Shown piece after piece: positions 1 to 8,288 of a stretch of DNA of 21,825 bases. The DNA lies in assembly GCA_003427395.1 (NCBI GenBank), contig BFEA01000618.1, forward strand, positions 355,501 through 377,325, in the 5' to 3' direction. The number at the start of each line of letters is the position of its first letter. The stretch's first letter is position 1. This DNA is from Chara braunii (taxonomy: Eukaryota; Streptophyta; Charophyceae; Charales; Characeae). The position numbers and the translations under genes are program-made. The notes under the pieces were generated by a model that worked only from the letters and a program-made list of their open reading frames with translations, was not told the origin of the DNA and searched no databases.

Positions 1-290
1 GGCTCCCTTGTTCCCTTGCATGGTCGACCCTCCATAGCGGTCACCCCTTAGTCGAGCATTACCCGCCCTGATGGTCTATCTGTTAGGGTCATTGGTTCTG
101 TTCGCTCCCAGTTCCTCACCCTCATTGAGCCTGATGACATGTGTTTTCCCCTGTCACTATGTGTGGATGCCCTTAGGAGTTTTCGACCCCTAGGCTGCAT
201 TCGCCACCCTCAGAGACCATCCCAACCTTTGGTGTGCGACACACTTCTCATGTGACATATGGTTGTCTTGTTGATTGCTTTGTTGTTCTC

Positions 291-437
291 AGACTGAGGC
301 CGACATTTCTAGGATTTAGTTGTTCTGCTTTTGTTGTTCTTAGGACTTATACACTAGTCAGTTGTTACCAGACTGAGGCTAGTGCCTCCTACATTCTAGG
401 ATCTAGTTGTCACTACTTTTTGCTTTCCTAGGACATG
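291..437 (+). repeat. Imperfect tandem duplication, about 80-87 bp period
   Basis: The string AGACTGAGGC at 291 recurs as AGACTGAGGCT at 370. TCTAGGATTTAGTTGT at 308 recurs as TCTAGGATCTAGTTGT at 395. Both copies end in a T-rich stretch with TAGGAC. The offset grows from 79 to 87 bases, so small indels have accumulated. It is an old local duplication in T-rich DNA, and I see no coding content in it. Confidence 0.6.
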
Positions 438-782
438 TATGTTAGTTAGTTGCTCCTACTTTCACTTAGGCTGTTAGCTGTGACATTGTTGTTTTGTGAC
501 ATTTTATATCCTAGGTTGCATCGCATGGACTCAGCATGGAGCTTGCTCCGCATCCTAGACTATTCNGGTTTTCTTTTCTTTGGTAGAGTTCCGCTTCTTG
601 GNGGAAGCATGTTTGTATCTAGGCGATCCATCACAGGCNGAGGATCGTGTAGCGGACCTCGGGTTGGCCTGTGAGACCAGCCCCTTGGCCTGTTCTCACA
701 GGCCTGTGTTATATTCGGGGTAGGCCAGTCCAGGCCGGTACCTCTGTCAGTACCAGCCAGTCCAGTCCAGTCCCGTCAAACC

Positions 783-800
783 GCTGGGGTATACCCCAGC
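783..800. repeat. Perfect 18-bp palindrome
   Basis: GCTGGGGTATACCCCAGC is its own reverse complement. It lies in a locally repetitive stretch rich in CCAGTCCAG and GGTACC-like strings. It could be a cruciform-forming site or a binding dyad, but nothing nearby shows a function. Confidence 0.7.
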
Positions 801-965
801 CATTGTCTATTTTCATTCTCATTCCTCACTTGCACATTTTGGAGTACGTGCGTTGGAGTCTTGTGTGGGGAGCTGCGTTGTGCCATCTTGCTCCCCCTTC
901 TTCCTCCATCTCCATCTCGGTCACTAGCGGAGCACCACACCTGGTGGGTCCGCTACACCGGCCCT

Positions 966-1025
966 ACGGGTGTTGATAAAAGCAACCACCTGTAGCACCC
1001 TAGGGGAGGCTCCATCCACAATAGC
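966..1025 (-). repeat. Diverged copy of the 3' part of the dispersed retroposed module
   Basis: Read on the plus strand, this shares the order GTTGATAA-AGC, TAGCACC and GGAGGCTCCATC with 5206-5258 (GCTGATAAGAGC, TAGCACC, GGAGAGGCTCCATC). The central hairpin segment appears to be deleted: after GGCTCCATC it reads ACAATAGCCAGTGCCC, which looks like a collapsed form of the module at 5258-5302. The match shows that the sequence between module and A tail in the 5.2-kb copy belongs to the family rather than to unrelated flank. Confidence 0.45.
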
Positions 1026-1035
1026 CAGTGCCCAA

Positions 1036-1121
1036 GGCTGAGTTTCTTTTTGTTTTTTCAAAGGTACATGTTCAAATCTATTTGTGGGGAGCGCTACCTA
1101 CTGAGGACTGGGCCCCAGCGT
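1036..1121 (-). repeat. Degenerate copy of the dispersed retroposed module with broken A tail
   Basis: On the plus strand a broken T run (1043-1055 region) is followed by CAAATCTATTTGTGGGGAGC and then a diverged CTACTGAGGACTGGGCCCCAGCGTA. This matches, in order, the CATCTATTGGTGGGGAGC, CTGCTGGAAACCGGGTCCAGCGTCC pattern of the better copies at 5251-5302 and 14167-14220. It is therefore a minus-strand insertion whose poly(A) has been interrupted. The hairpin stem is no longer perfect. Confidence 0.5.
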
Positions 1122-1355
1122 ACAGTTTCTATATGCTCCCATCCATTGGATCCATCCGGCCTTCCCCTACCCCTCTTTTTTTTAATTAAAAAAAAAAAAA
1201 GAAATAGCCCCAATCTACTAGGGAAGTGATATTGGCATCTTCCGCCAGCAGGCCTATTCCCTTACTTTTCCTCCGACTCCGAGGGATACTAAAGTACTGT
1301 GGTAACCACCGAGAATGAGTTCGTGAAAAAGGGGAAAAAAAAGAAGTTTTTTCTG

Positions 1356-1370
1356 CCTGACCTCCTTGCC
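1356..1370. repeat. Target-site duplication, left copy
   Basis: CCTGACCTCCTTGCC here is repeated exactly at 1438-1452. The two copies bracket the short A-tailed insertion at 1371-1437, as expected for target-primed reverse transcription. Confidence 0.8.
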
Positions 1371-1437
1371 TTTTTTTTTTTTTTTTTTTTTTTTGCTCGA
1401 TCTATTGGTGGGGAGCTTCACCTGCTGGAAATCGGGA
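1371..1437 (-). mobile_element. Very short retroposon insertion (67 bp) with A tail and target-site duplication
   Basis: The insertion is a 24-nt T run (1371-1394) followed by 43 nt matching the dispersed module: GATCTATTGGTGGGGAGC, then CACCTGCTGGAAATCGGG. In transcript sense (minus strand) this is the last 43 nt of the family followed directly by a 24-nt A tail. It lies between two perfect copies of CCTGACCTCCTTGCC, so its ends are fixed to within a base or two. Long direct repeats plus a terminal A tail are the marks of insertion by a LINE-type machinery. The right arm of the family hairpin is missing because the copy is 5'-truncated inside it. The tail begins right after the GATCGAGC (consensus GATGGAGC) end. 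Confidence 0.8.
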
Positions 1438-1452
1438 CCTGACCTCCTTGCC
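1438..1452. repeat. Target-site duplication, right copy
   Basis: Exact repeat of 1356-1370, defining the 5' end of the minus-strand insertion between them. Confidence 0.8.
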
Positions 1453-1636
1453 TGCTGTCTGCTGTCGTGGCTTTTTTTAAGCCCAGGGTGTTGAAGAGGC
1501 CAAGGACCAGACCCACGGTGATTGCTGGCGGCAGCAGCCGATGGTTGTCCTGACATGACAGGATAGGCCACCTTCCCTACCCTTCCCCAGATTAATTCTC
1601 CCAGCGCACCCTCTATCCCTACTATGTTACATCAGT

Positions 1637-1963
1637 GTGACCACCACTCAGTCCCATCACCCTACCAATATGGAGGGCAACTTGGACCAGACAGCAATGA
1701 CAAGCACCGACGCTGGGCAGCCCCCCAGCCCCAGTGGAAGCGGAAGCGGACGAACCTTGCCGTTTGGGAACTTGGGACGCCAGGGTCATGCAATCTTTTT
1801 TCTACAGGCCCAATATCAGAGAGTCTACCCAGCAGGAGGCAAGGCACTTTGGCGCCCACGGACACATCCTACCGTCCCTCCCCAAACATGTCCCATGGCG
1901 GGCAGGGCATCATGCCCAATTCTGTTGATCACACCAGAAGTTGAAACCCTAATTGTGATGTGA
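1637..1963 (+). pseudogene. Possible gag-like N-terminal fragment (108-codon open frame)
   Basis: An open frame begins with ATG at 1637 and encodes a Thr/Ser/Pro/Gly-rich, low-complexity protein. Its first 20 or so codons have a counterpart on the opposite strand at about 13427-13360. Both read T-(T/S)-T-Q-x-H-H-P-T-x-x-(E/D)-G-x-L-D, and the DNA matches over about 50 nt. Recurrence in two places shows a dispersed repeat. Its being the start of a retrotransposon gag or ORF1 is inference from composition alone. I see no zinc knuckle, protease or RT in it, and an overlapping frame from 1624 is also open. It may be non-coding. Confidence 0.25.
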
Positions 1964-1972
1964 TCTTGTGTA

Positions 1973-2011
1973 AGCTGGAAATCGAGTCCAGCATCCCTAT
2001 ACAGCAGTGCG
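1973..2011 (-). repeat. Partial copy of the dispersed module (hairpin portion)
   Basis: The plus strand reads GCTGGA (1974-1979), loop AATCGAG, TCCAGC (1987-1992), then ATCCCTATACAG. The stem is identical to the copies at 5280-5298 and 14195-14213, while the loop differs from their AACCGGG. The neighbouring TATTGGTGGGGAGC segment is absent, so only the 5' half in transcript sense survives. Confidence 0.5.
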
Positions 2012-2639
2012 TGAATCCAATCAACTCACCTGTATCGCAGAAAGGAGAAGAGGCATTGATTGCTTCCTTACGCAGGGGAGGAATCACCCTCCCGCTGATA
2101 AAGCATTTATCCTGTATTCAATGGTGTGTGGAGATGATAGCATGTGAGAGACGTAGCTCACCCCACCCTAAAACAAAATTAAAAACGTAAAATCAAAAGG
2201 TAATCATCAAACCCCTCATGAAGCCACGTGAATGCGAGTTGAGGGCATGATATTTGAAAGCCAATCACTTATTAATCAACTAGGGGGAGAGCATCTACCC
2301 TACTCCCAGCCGGTGCCAAAAAAGAACAAACGAAGAATGAAACACTGGGCAGGAATGGGGGGGAACGGTAGTTCTCACCTTCAACCTAAAATCCGGCCTC
2401 ACCCGACCAACCAAGCTACTAGTTCCTCCCCACTTTCCTGATGCTGCTGTCATTGTTGTCATTTACTCTCCTGCCACCGTTATGGCAGCCTTTAATCCCA
2501 TCAGCCACATACCCCCCTTCGCGAACCCTAACAAGGTCCTAATTCCCTCCCCCTTTGCTGTTGGCGGCATCTCTCCCTTGATGCGGACAGGGCGTTTGGA
2601 GGCACAATCACCTTTCTGTACCCCGCTGCTCCCGAAGAC
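2012..2639. other. No recognisable feature
   Basis: Short frames are open on both strands but none carries a motif I recognise, and none is supported by a repeat or homologue in the window. The open minus frame from 2801 to 2463 gets its length from the adjoining (AAC)n tract. Confidence 0.5.
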
Positions 2640-2676
2640 TTCACCGCCGCCATCATCGTCATGATTGTTGTTGTAA

Positions 2677-2708
<32 letters not shown>

Positions 2709-3220
2709 GTTGTTGTTGATAATGCAGTCGTTGTTGCTGTTATCGTCGCCATTGTAGATTTTGTTGTCATGTTCCACACCCTCCTTGCCTATTACACACA
2801 TCCCCTGCTCGCCATCATTCTCGCTGTTGTTGCTGCCGTCATTTTTGTTGTTTTGTTGTTGCTATTGACAGCCTCCCCACCCTTCACACCGATCTCACCC
2901 ATCACCTGCCTCTCCTCCATCACTGCCACCACCTCTGCCATGATCCCCGTGTTGTTGTTGTTTGTTGTTGTTGTTTGTTGTTGTTGTTAGTGTTGTCATC
3001 CACCCCACCCTTGTCACCAATCTCGCCCATTACCAGCCTCTCCTCCACCACAGCCACCGCCTCTCCGCCACCCTCCCATCAAAGTTCTTGCTGTTGATGC
3101 TGTTGTTGTTGTTGATACCGTTGCTGTTGTTGTTAATGTAGTTGCCAGCCTCCTTCTCGCCAACCTTACCCTTTACCTGCCCCACATCCAAGTCAACCAC
3201 CGCCTCTGCCATGGACCCCT
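2640..3220. repeat. (GTT)n-rich imperfect minisatellite, about 130-145 bp units
   Basis: Three CT-rich blocks of about 70 bp are separated by (GTT)n/(GTTGCT)n tracts. They lie at about 2870-2945, 2998-3072 and 3146-3220. Diagnostic strings in order are CACCGATCTCACCCATCACC, CACCAATCTCGCCCATTACC and CGCCAACCTTACCCTTTACC. On the minus strand each block can be read as an acidic peptide with a GEIGxKGG-like core followed by Asn runs. The three blocks fall in three different frames, so no single protein runs through them. I read it as a minisatellite mixed with a trinucleotide repeat. It may descend from an Asn-rich coding stretch that slipped out of frame. It begins about 220 bp beyond the transposase stop. 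Confidence 0.6.
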
Positions 3221-3446
3221 GCTCCTCATCCCACACCCCATCCACGTAAACCGCGCAAAGATTTGCGACGTGTTTAAGCATATCCACCTCATCTCGCCCA
3301 TCATCCTGTCCATGCCAGCTGCCAACAAAATCGACGGCATCTTCTCCATCCTGCTCATCCTCTCCGCTTCCCCCGTAGGAGCTGCCTGCAGTTCACACAC
3401 ACAAAGTAGCAGGAGAGGGCCTTACCAACGATGGTGACGTTGCGGA

Positions 3447-4853
3447 TCACAAGTGTTTCATTCGCTCCGCCAAAGCGTCTCGGAACATGAGAGCCTCGTC
3501 CGTTGAAGTGGCATTGCTCACAAGCTTGGGGGGAAGTTGAATTCCCAAATCCACACGTCGCCACACTCCATTCCGGTCGACTTCCCATAGCAGATTCTCG
3601 TCAAACTCGATCCTTGCATCGAGAAGAATGTTGTGCAGAATGCAGACCGCGGTAAACTGCTGCGACAGAGTGTCCAGGTTCGTCTTGTGAGTTCGCAGGA
3701 ACAACCTCCACATGCCCTTCAACCTACCGAACGCTCTCTCCACAGCCCCTCTGGCGACCTTCTGCTTCGTGTCGAATCGTTCCTCGTCGGGATATTGATT
3801 GATTCCTCCGTACGGGACCACCAACCATTCCGAAGGAGGGTACCCGTTGTCGCCGAGGATGTACCCGTTGGTTCTCCGAGTCACTCCGCCCGGCAGCGTC
3901 ACAGATGACCCGCGAAACAGCATCCCCTCTTTTGCGCGCCTCGACAAACTGGACAGCTGGATGATCCTGATGTCGTGGCAGTTCCCCAGATATCGAACGA
4001 AAACATCCAGAACGAGCAGATCGAGGTCGACCACCACCTGCGCAACCATGGAGAAATGATGTTTGCGGTCAAAGTAATCCTCGTTGGGCGCGTTCGTCAG
4101 TTTGTCCACGTAGATGTGTGTGCAATCGACCACTCCGTGGCAGTTCGGGAAGCCCTTCTCCAAGAATGCCCGCAGCACGACGTGTTTCTGCACCCCAGTC
4201 GGCCACGATATCTTGTCCGCGTACACCCGAAGCAACGCGGATGTCACATCACACACCGTGATAAGTCCAGAGGCTCTCCCCACGCCGAACGACGATGTGC
4301 TGCTGTTATACGTCTCTCCTGTCACCCACCGGTACAATGCGTACACGACGATCTGCTCCGGCTGCAGCAGTTCTCTGTAGAAGGTAACCTGTCGTTGGAG
4401 ATGTGGTGCACAGGCTTCGCTGATCTCCATGAAAACTCGCCTAGGCATGTGAAGCTTCTCCCAGAAGTCCTCACTCGCATCATCGCAGACCCGCAAGCCC
4501 TTCCAAGTGCCCCCTATTCTACGCTTTATCCACCATCGAGGCGTCGCCCAGGGAACGACACCACACCCGATTGTGGTGCAGAGCTGGAAGACAGCCTCCG
4601 AAGTGGTGATGCAATCCGGGGTGTCCACCACCCTCTGCACGAGCAGCCTCTGCCGACGCGTGGAAAGCCTGGCCTTCATGGTCCCTGCCGCTCTCTCGAT
4701 CTGGCTGCGGATCACGACGGCAAGCGGGGCAACTGCAACTGCTGTCTTCTCCGTCAGCAACAACACTCCACGACAACCCTCGCCACCACCCTCTATCGCT
4801 TCCTTCCAACCTCGATATAAAGCCCGCCGCCGCACGATCGCCTCCAATGACAC
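3447..4853 (-). CDS. HARBI1-like PIF/Harbinger DDE transposase, apparently intact
   Basis: The 468-codon frame is uninterrupted and encodes a DDE_Tnp_4-type nuclease, the catalytic protein of PIF/Harbinger DNA transposons. This family cuts and joins transposon ends and normally duplicates a 3-bp target. The acidic residues are in recognisable contexts: D243 in GVVDCTHIYVDK, D335 in LGDNGYP and E372 in AVERAFGRLKGMW. H293-D294 sits in the conserved NCHDIR block. The region before about residue 135 is Arg-rich and basic. Residues 135-235 form the helical part that precedes the nuclease in HARBI1 proteins (VTFYRELLQPEQ, YALYRWVTGETY). I chose the ATG at 4853, which opens the frame; a later start such as M59 is possible. 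The stop is TGA at 3447-3449. The SANT/Myb-like partner protein that such elements usually encode is not visible nearby, and I found no terminal inverted repeats. It may be a complete gene in an element with unrecognised ends, or a co-opted copy. Confidence 0.85.
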   Translation of the reverse strand: MSLEAIVRRRALYRGWKEAIEGGGEGCRGVLLLTEKTAVAVAPLAVVIRSQIERAAGTMKARLSTRRQRLLVQRVVDTPDCITTSEAVFQLCTTIGCGVVPWATPRWWIKRRIGGTWKGLRVCDDASEDFWEKLHMPRRVFMEISEACAPHLQRQVTFYRELLQPEQIVVYALYRWVTGETYNSSTSSFGVGRASGLITVCDVTSALLRVYADKISWPTGVQKHVVLRAFLEKGFPNCHGVVDCTHIYVDKLTNAPNEDYFDRKHHFSMVAQVVVDLDLLVLDVFVRYLGNCHDIRIIQLSSLSRRAKEGMLFRGSSVTLPGGVTRRTNGYILGDNGYPPSEWLVVPYGGINQYPDEERFDTKQKVARGAVERAFGRLKGMWRLFLRTHKTNLDTLSQQFTAVCILHNILLDARIEFDENLLWEVDRNGVWRRVDLGIQLPPKLVSNATSTDEALMFRDALAERMKHL

Positions 4854-5165
4854 CGACTCTGAAACAAGACACGCCTACGATTCGCTCGCTGCAACCCCTC
4901 CCGACGGATGTGTCCACGGAGGTAAGCGTCTCCCCGCCGACGCCGACGCCGTGGCCACGGAAACTCGCACACGTGCCCACCGCAGACCGCCTGTGTGTGC
5001 CGCCGATTTCGCTCGTGGACAGCAATGACGATCATCGTCACGCCACACCCTTCAAGTACGGGAGGCGATGGAAACAAACGACCACCACCAAACCCTGTGC
5101 GTCGTGCCCTACCCTGCCCACCAACACCCCCTTCACCCCGCTCCGCCGCCTCGACGTCGTCATCA
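4854..5165. other. Region upstream of the transposase, no supported gene
   Basis: The DNA is GC- and CG-rich and has open frames in several registers, overlapping the transposase start, as expected from base composition. It should contain the promoter and 5' untranslated region of the transposase, but I cannot pick a TATA element or terminal repeat with confidence. The right end abuts the T run at 5166. Confidence 0.4.
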
Positions 5166-5302
5166 TTTTTTTTTTTTTTTTTTTTTTTTTAAACCCCTTC
5201 CGTTGCTGGTGCTGCTGATAAGAGCAGTCAGCACTAGCACCGGAGGAGAGGCTCCATCTATTGGTGGGGAGCGTCACCTGCTGGAAACCGGGTCCAGCNT
5301 CC
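5166..5302 (-). mobile_element. Dispersed retroposed module with 25-nt A tail, extended form
   Basis: Plus strand: 25 T (5166-5190), then about 55 nt that includes CTGATAAGAGC and TAGCACC. The conserved block follows: GGCTCCATCTATTGGTGGGG, AGCGTCACCT, then stem GCTGGA (5280-5285), loop AACCGGG, stem TCCAGC (5293-5298), and CCCATATTACAA. In transcript sense the hairpin comes first and the A tail last. This is either the 3' terminus of the LINE that lies directly upstream on the same strand (5814-10132) or a separate short insertion. The TCCCATATTACAA extension is shared loosely with the 13.3-kb copy. I found no convincing target-site duplication. Confidence 0.65.
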
Positions 5303-5813
5303 CATATTACAAAGAGGAGAATTTTTTGGATAATGCTGCAACCGATGACCGTGCGTGGCTGTGGGACCTGCCAGCATTGATTGCCCTTCAGAATCAGGGG
5401 ATTGACTGAGCAAGCTTGTGTGAAGGCCAAAGGTGCTTGTAAGGACCAAAAAAGAGCAACCTTGGTTAAGCAGCCCTGTGTAGACCTTGGAAGGCCTGCT
5501 GTCACCTATGTATCTCTTCACCCTCAGAGGGAGGGCGCCATATGGAAAATTCGGGACTGATACAGTAAACCGACTGCTTGCTGTCGTCTTGTTCTTGCAA
5601 TAGCCCTTTCCTGATTGCACTNTAGAGTCCCCCCTTGCACCAACTGTCCCCGCCGGCTGCGTCAGTGGAGTTGGCAGGTGTGATTAGCTAGCGGGGACCT
5701 CCCCAGGGGGCTCCAGGGAGGGATTCCTCGCATGGCCAGGAGGGACGAATAAGTCAGGGGGCGTAGAGGAGGCTGGAGTCAGGTGGGGGAAGGGCAGGAT
5801 ATCATTTTCTCTT
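5303..5813 (-). other. Candidate LINE 3' untranslated region
   Basis: There is no open frame of note and no recognised motif. The stretch lies between the LINE stop (TGA at 5814-5816, followed in frame by another TGA within three codons) and the A-tailed module at 5166-5302. There is no other A tail on the minus strand between them. The simplest reading is that this is the 3' untranslated region of the LINE, giving about 620 nt up to the A tail. One ambiguous base lies at 5622. Confidence 0.4.
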
Positions 5814-8288
5814 TCAGGTCAGGATTTCTGTCAGTGACAGGGCATGGGGGGGGAAGGGATCCGGGAAATCTGTGGGGGGCCGTAATGGGAATGAGGCCTC
5901 AATGTTAGTCCAGTCCTTGAGAACCAGCCGGTAGTCTCTCATTGTTTCTAAGTCCTTTACCCCATTCTCTTGATCCCCACTCCATACTACTTTTGCAATC
6001 CAACCTTCCCTTTCCCCACCTACCCAGTCCTTCCAAAATTCTGTTATCTTTCTCCTGACATCCTTTGTTTGTTTAAAAAGGTCCTGTTGTTCCTTTGTAT
6101 CTAACCACCTACGTGTGAGTTCTAAGTGTAATTGTTGTTGGATTTGTTCTATGATCTCCACGGCCTCTACCCGTACCTTTTCCATGGTTAGGGTGCATCT
6201 TTGCCACCAGAGTGCCCACATCACTGCCCTCCTACCTACTCTATACATGTTGTCGATGAAGGGCGTGGCAGTTTCTGCCTGGGGCCAATGTCCTGCCAGA
6301 ATGGTTTGCCATGACCAGGGCCAGGGAATACCCGGTTCCATCTTCCTCCAGATTCGGTCCCACCACCTCCATATGAACTGAGCGATCGGACACTGCATGA
6401 AGATATGTTCGATGATTTTTGCCTTCTTGTGGAAGGGGAAGAGGCTCTGGCATCTCTGGCACCATGGACGCAGCAGTCCTCTTTGTTCAAGGTTTGTTCG
6501 GTCGATCAACCAATCGTTCATCGGCAGGCAGCGGTGGGCTATCTGCCATTGTAGCGAGGTAATTTTCATTGGCTTATGCTTGTGTTCCTTGAACCATTGG
6601 ATCAGTGTAAGGAGAGAGCGGTCAAGATTCAAATGTCTGGCCCATCTATCATTGATTGTATCCCTCAGCTGGCGTTTGGGTCGGAGCATTTTGTAGGCTG
6701 ATTTGACCGTCAGGAAGTGCAGACTAATGTGACTTGCTCCGGGGGGGGCCCTCCGTCGGGNGGGCTGCCATACCCACTCTGCTGGGTCCATGGGCAGGTC
6801 CTGGATTGGTATGTCTGGCTGGAAGGCCACCTTCTGTCCCTTTTCTTCCAAGACTCTCACCCTGTTAACTGTTGTTTTACTCTTCCATTCGAAGGGTGCC
6901 TCTATTGTTTGGAGGGTGTTTCATTTTGTGATAGTGTTATATTCGATTAGGATCATCTGAGGGGAGACCATGTGGATCACACCAATCTGGTGCGGGGTCT
7001 CTGTGATCCTCACCCAGTCCCCCTCTCTCAAGTCAGGGCCTCTCCTGAGGATCCGATACCATTCCAGCGGAATGTCTTCAATGAGGTTTTCCAAGGACTC
7101 TTCGACCCGATGACAATACCGTAAGATGTCCCGCATCTGGTCCCCCGTCTTCCATGTTTGTCGGTCAGAGTCCCAGAGATCCCCCACCCTAAGAATACCA
7201 TGTTTGACCCAATTTTTCCATGGCGGGACTAAACTTATCCTTACGCGGCCCTCCGTGTCTGTTATCCATCTGTTTCCAAAGAGGGGCTGCCGGTAGACTT
7301 CCTCCCACCGGCCGGGTTGGGTCCTGTCTGGAAGCGGGAGACTGCGCCAGGTTTGCAACAAGGATGGCCAAAAATTGTCAAGTGGCTGGCCCCCTCCTTC
7401 CTCTGCTCCCTCTCTTCCGTCCGGGAGTTTACGCGGGATTGTCCAAAAACGGTCTTCTAACCAAGTGAGTGGGTGGATTGTCCGGGGGGTGGTTGGGGCT
7501 AGTCGTGCAAGATGCTCCAGGACTAAGGCACACCATGGGCTTTGGGGGGCAAAGATGAGTTTCTTAATCCATTTGATTCGTAGGGCTTTCACCTGCGTAG
7601 CCGGGTCTAGAACCCCTAAGCCTCCTCCCACCTTTGGCTGGATAATGGAGTCCTAGGCCACTCGGCTGATCACATTAGCTTGCTCTCCATCTCCCCTCCA
7701 CAGAAAGGCTGCAGCCTTTTGCCTTAAGGCCCTCAAGGCATCTTTGCTTAAAGGTCATAGCAAGGACTTGTACCATAGCGATGCGAAGACAACGTTATTG
7801 AGAACTAAGGCCCGACCAAAGAGTGATGTATGTTTGTTTTTCCAAGTATTTAATTTGTGCCATGTCGGGGTGCTGATCCATTCATCATTAGTAAGCGGTC
7901 TCCCTTCTGCGGTTATGGAGACTCCCAGGACCCTTACTAGTGCCTCCAGTGGCACCCAAGCTATACGTGGAGCCTTCGGGGGGCGTCCCCCCTGATAGTG
8001 GATCCACCAACCCTGGGTTTTGGAGCCCCAGTTGACCGACGTGTCGGAAACCTTAGCAAATCTCTCCATCATATATTGGATTTCCTCCATGTTTTGTTAT
8101 GTGGCCTCTGCAATGATTGTTAGATCGTCTGCAAAGATGGAACACACCGGGAGCGCCTCCTCCGGGATGCGTGTAACTCGTAGTTTGGTGATGTTTCTGT
8201 TTGCCCGAAGATTGGCTGCCAGTGCTTCCATTATGACCAGGAACAGGAAAGGGGCGATAGGGTCCCCTTGTCTGACTGATCGTTCTAG
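5814..8288 (-). pseudogene. LINE ORF2, C-terminal part: RT motifs B'-E, connector, zinc knuckle (four stops)
   Basis: One reading frame runs from about 8288 to 5814. It starts LERSVRQGDPIAP, the conserved RT block after the catalytic fold, and reaches the active-site FADD at 8124-8135. Next come the downstream RT/thumb blocks: FLWRG at about 7685-7700, then GGGLGVLDP at about 7602-7628. The zinc knuckle C-x2-C-x14-H-x4-C lies at 6390-6461 (C134, C137, H152, C157 counted from 6860). Stops interrupt it at 8097-8099, 7755-7757, 7653-7655 and 6921-6923. Sequence on both sides of each stop stays in the same frame and keeps family-typical residues; for example, a tryptophan is expected where TAG 7653-7655 sits, just before DSIIQPKVGGGLG. 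These are therefore substitutions, not insertions. Confidence 0.88.

Larger units (their letters stand above)
1..965. other. Gene-poor left flank, no supported gene
   Basis: I find no recognisable protein, RNA gene or complete mobile element here. Frame 1 on the plus strand is open from 52 to 254 and nearly open from base 1, with a single TAG at 49-51. It has no motif I recognise, so I do not call it coding. The stretch is T- and CT-rich from 240 to 500 and contains the small duplication at 291-437 and the palindrome at 783-800, listed separately. Three single Ns lie at 566, 602 and 639. Confidence 0.6.

Noticed and set aside
2661-2990. Val-rich plus-strand frame and Asn/Thr-rich minus frames
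   Set aside because: They are translations of (GTT)n/(AAC)n tracts. The frame breaks between neighbouring repeat blocks and no domain is present.
3387-3430. Splice-like signals (GTAAGG and a TG-rich tract ending CAG) just beyond the transposase stop
   Set aside because: The implied intron would be about 43 nt, too short for a plant-lineage intron, and the downstream sequence is minisatellite.
3975-4820. 281-codon plus-strand frame opposite the transposase
   Set aside because: It is a shadow of the minus-strand gene, which carries the real DDE motifs. The shadow has no recognisable domain.
2600-5165. Terminal inverted repeats and 3-bp target duplication for the Harbinger element
   Set aside because: I scanned both flanks and found no convincing pair of ends.
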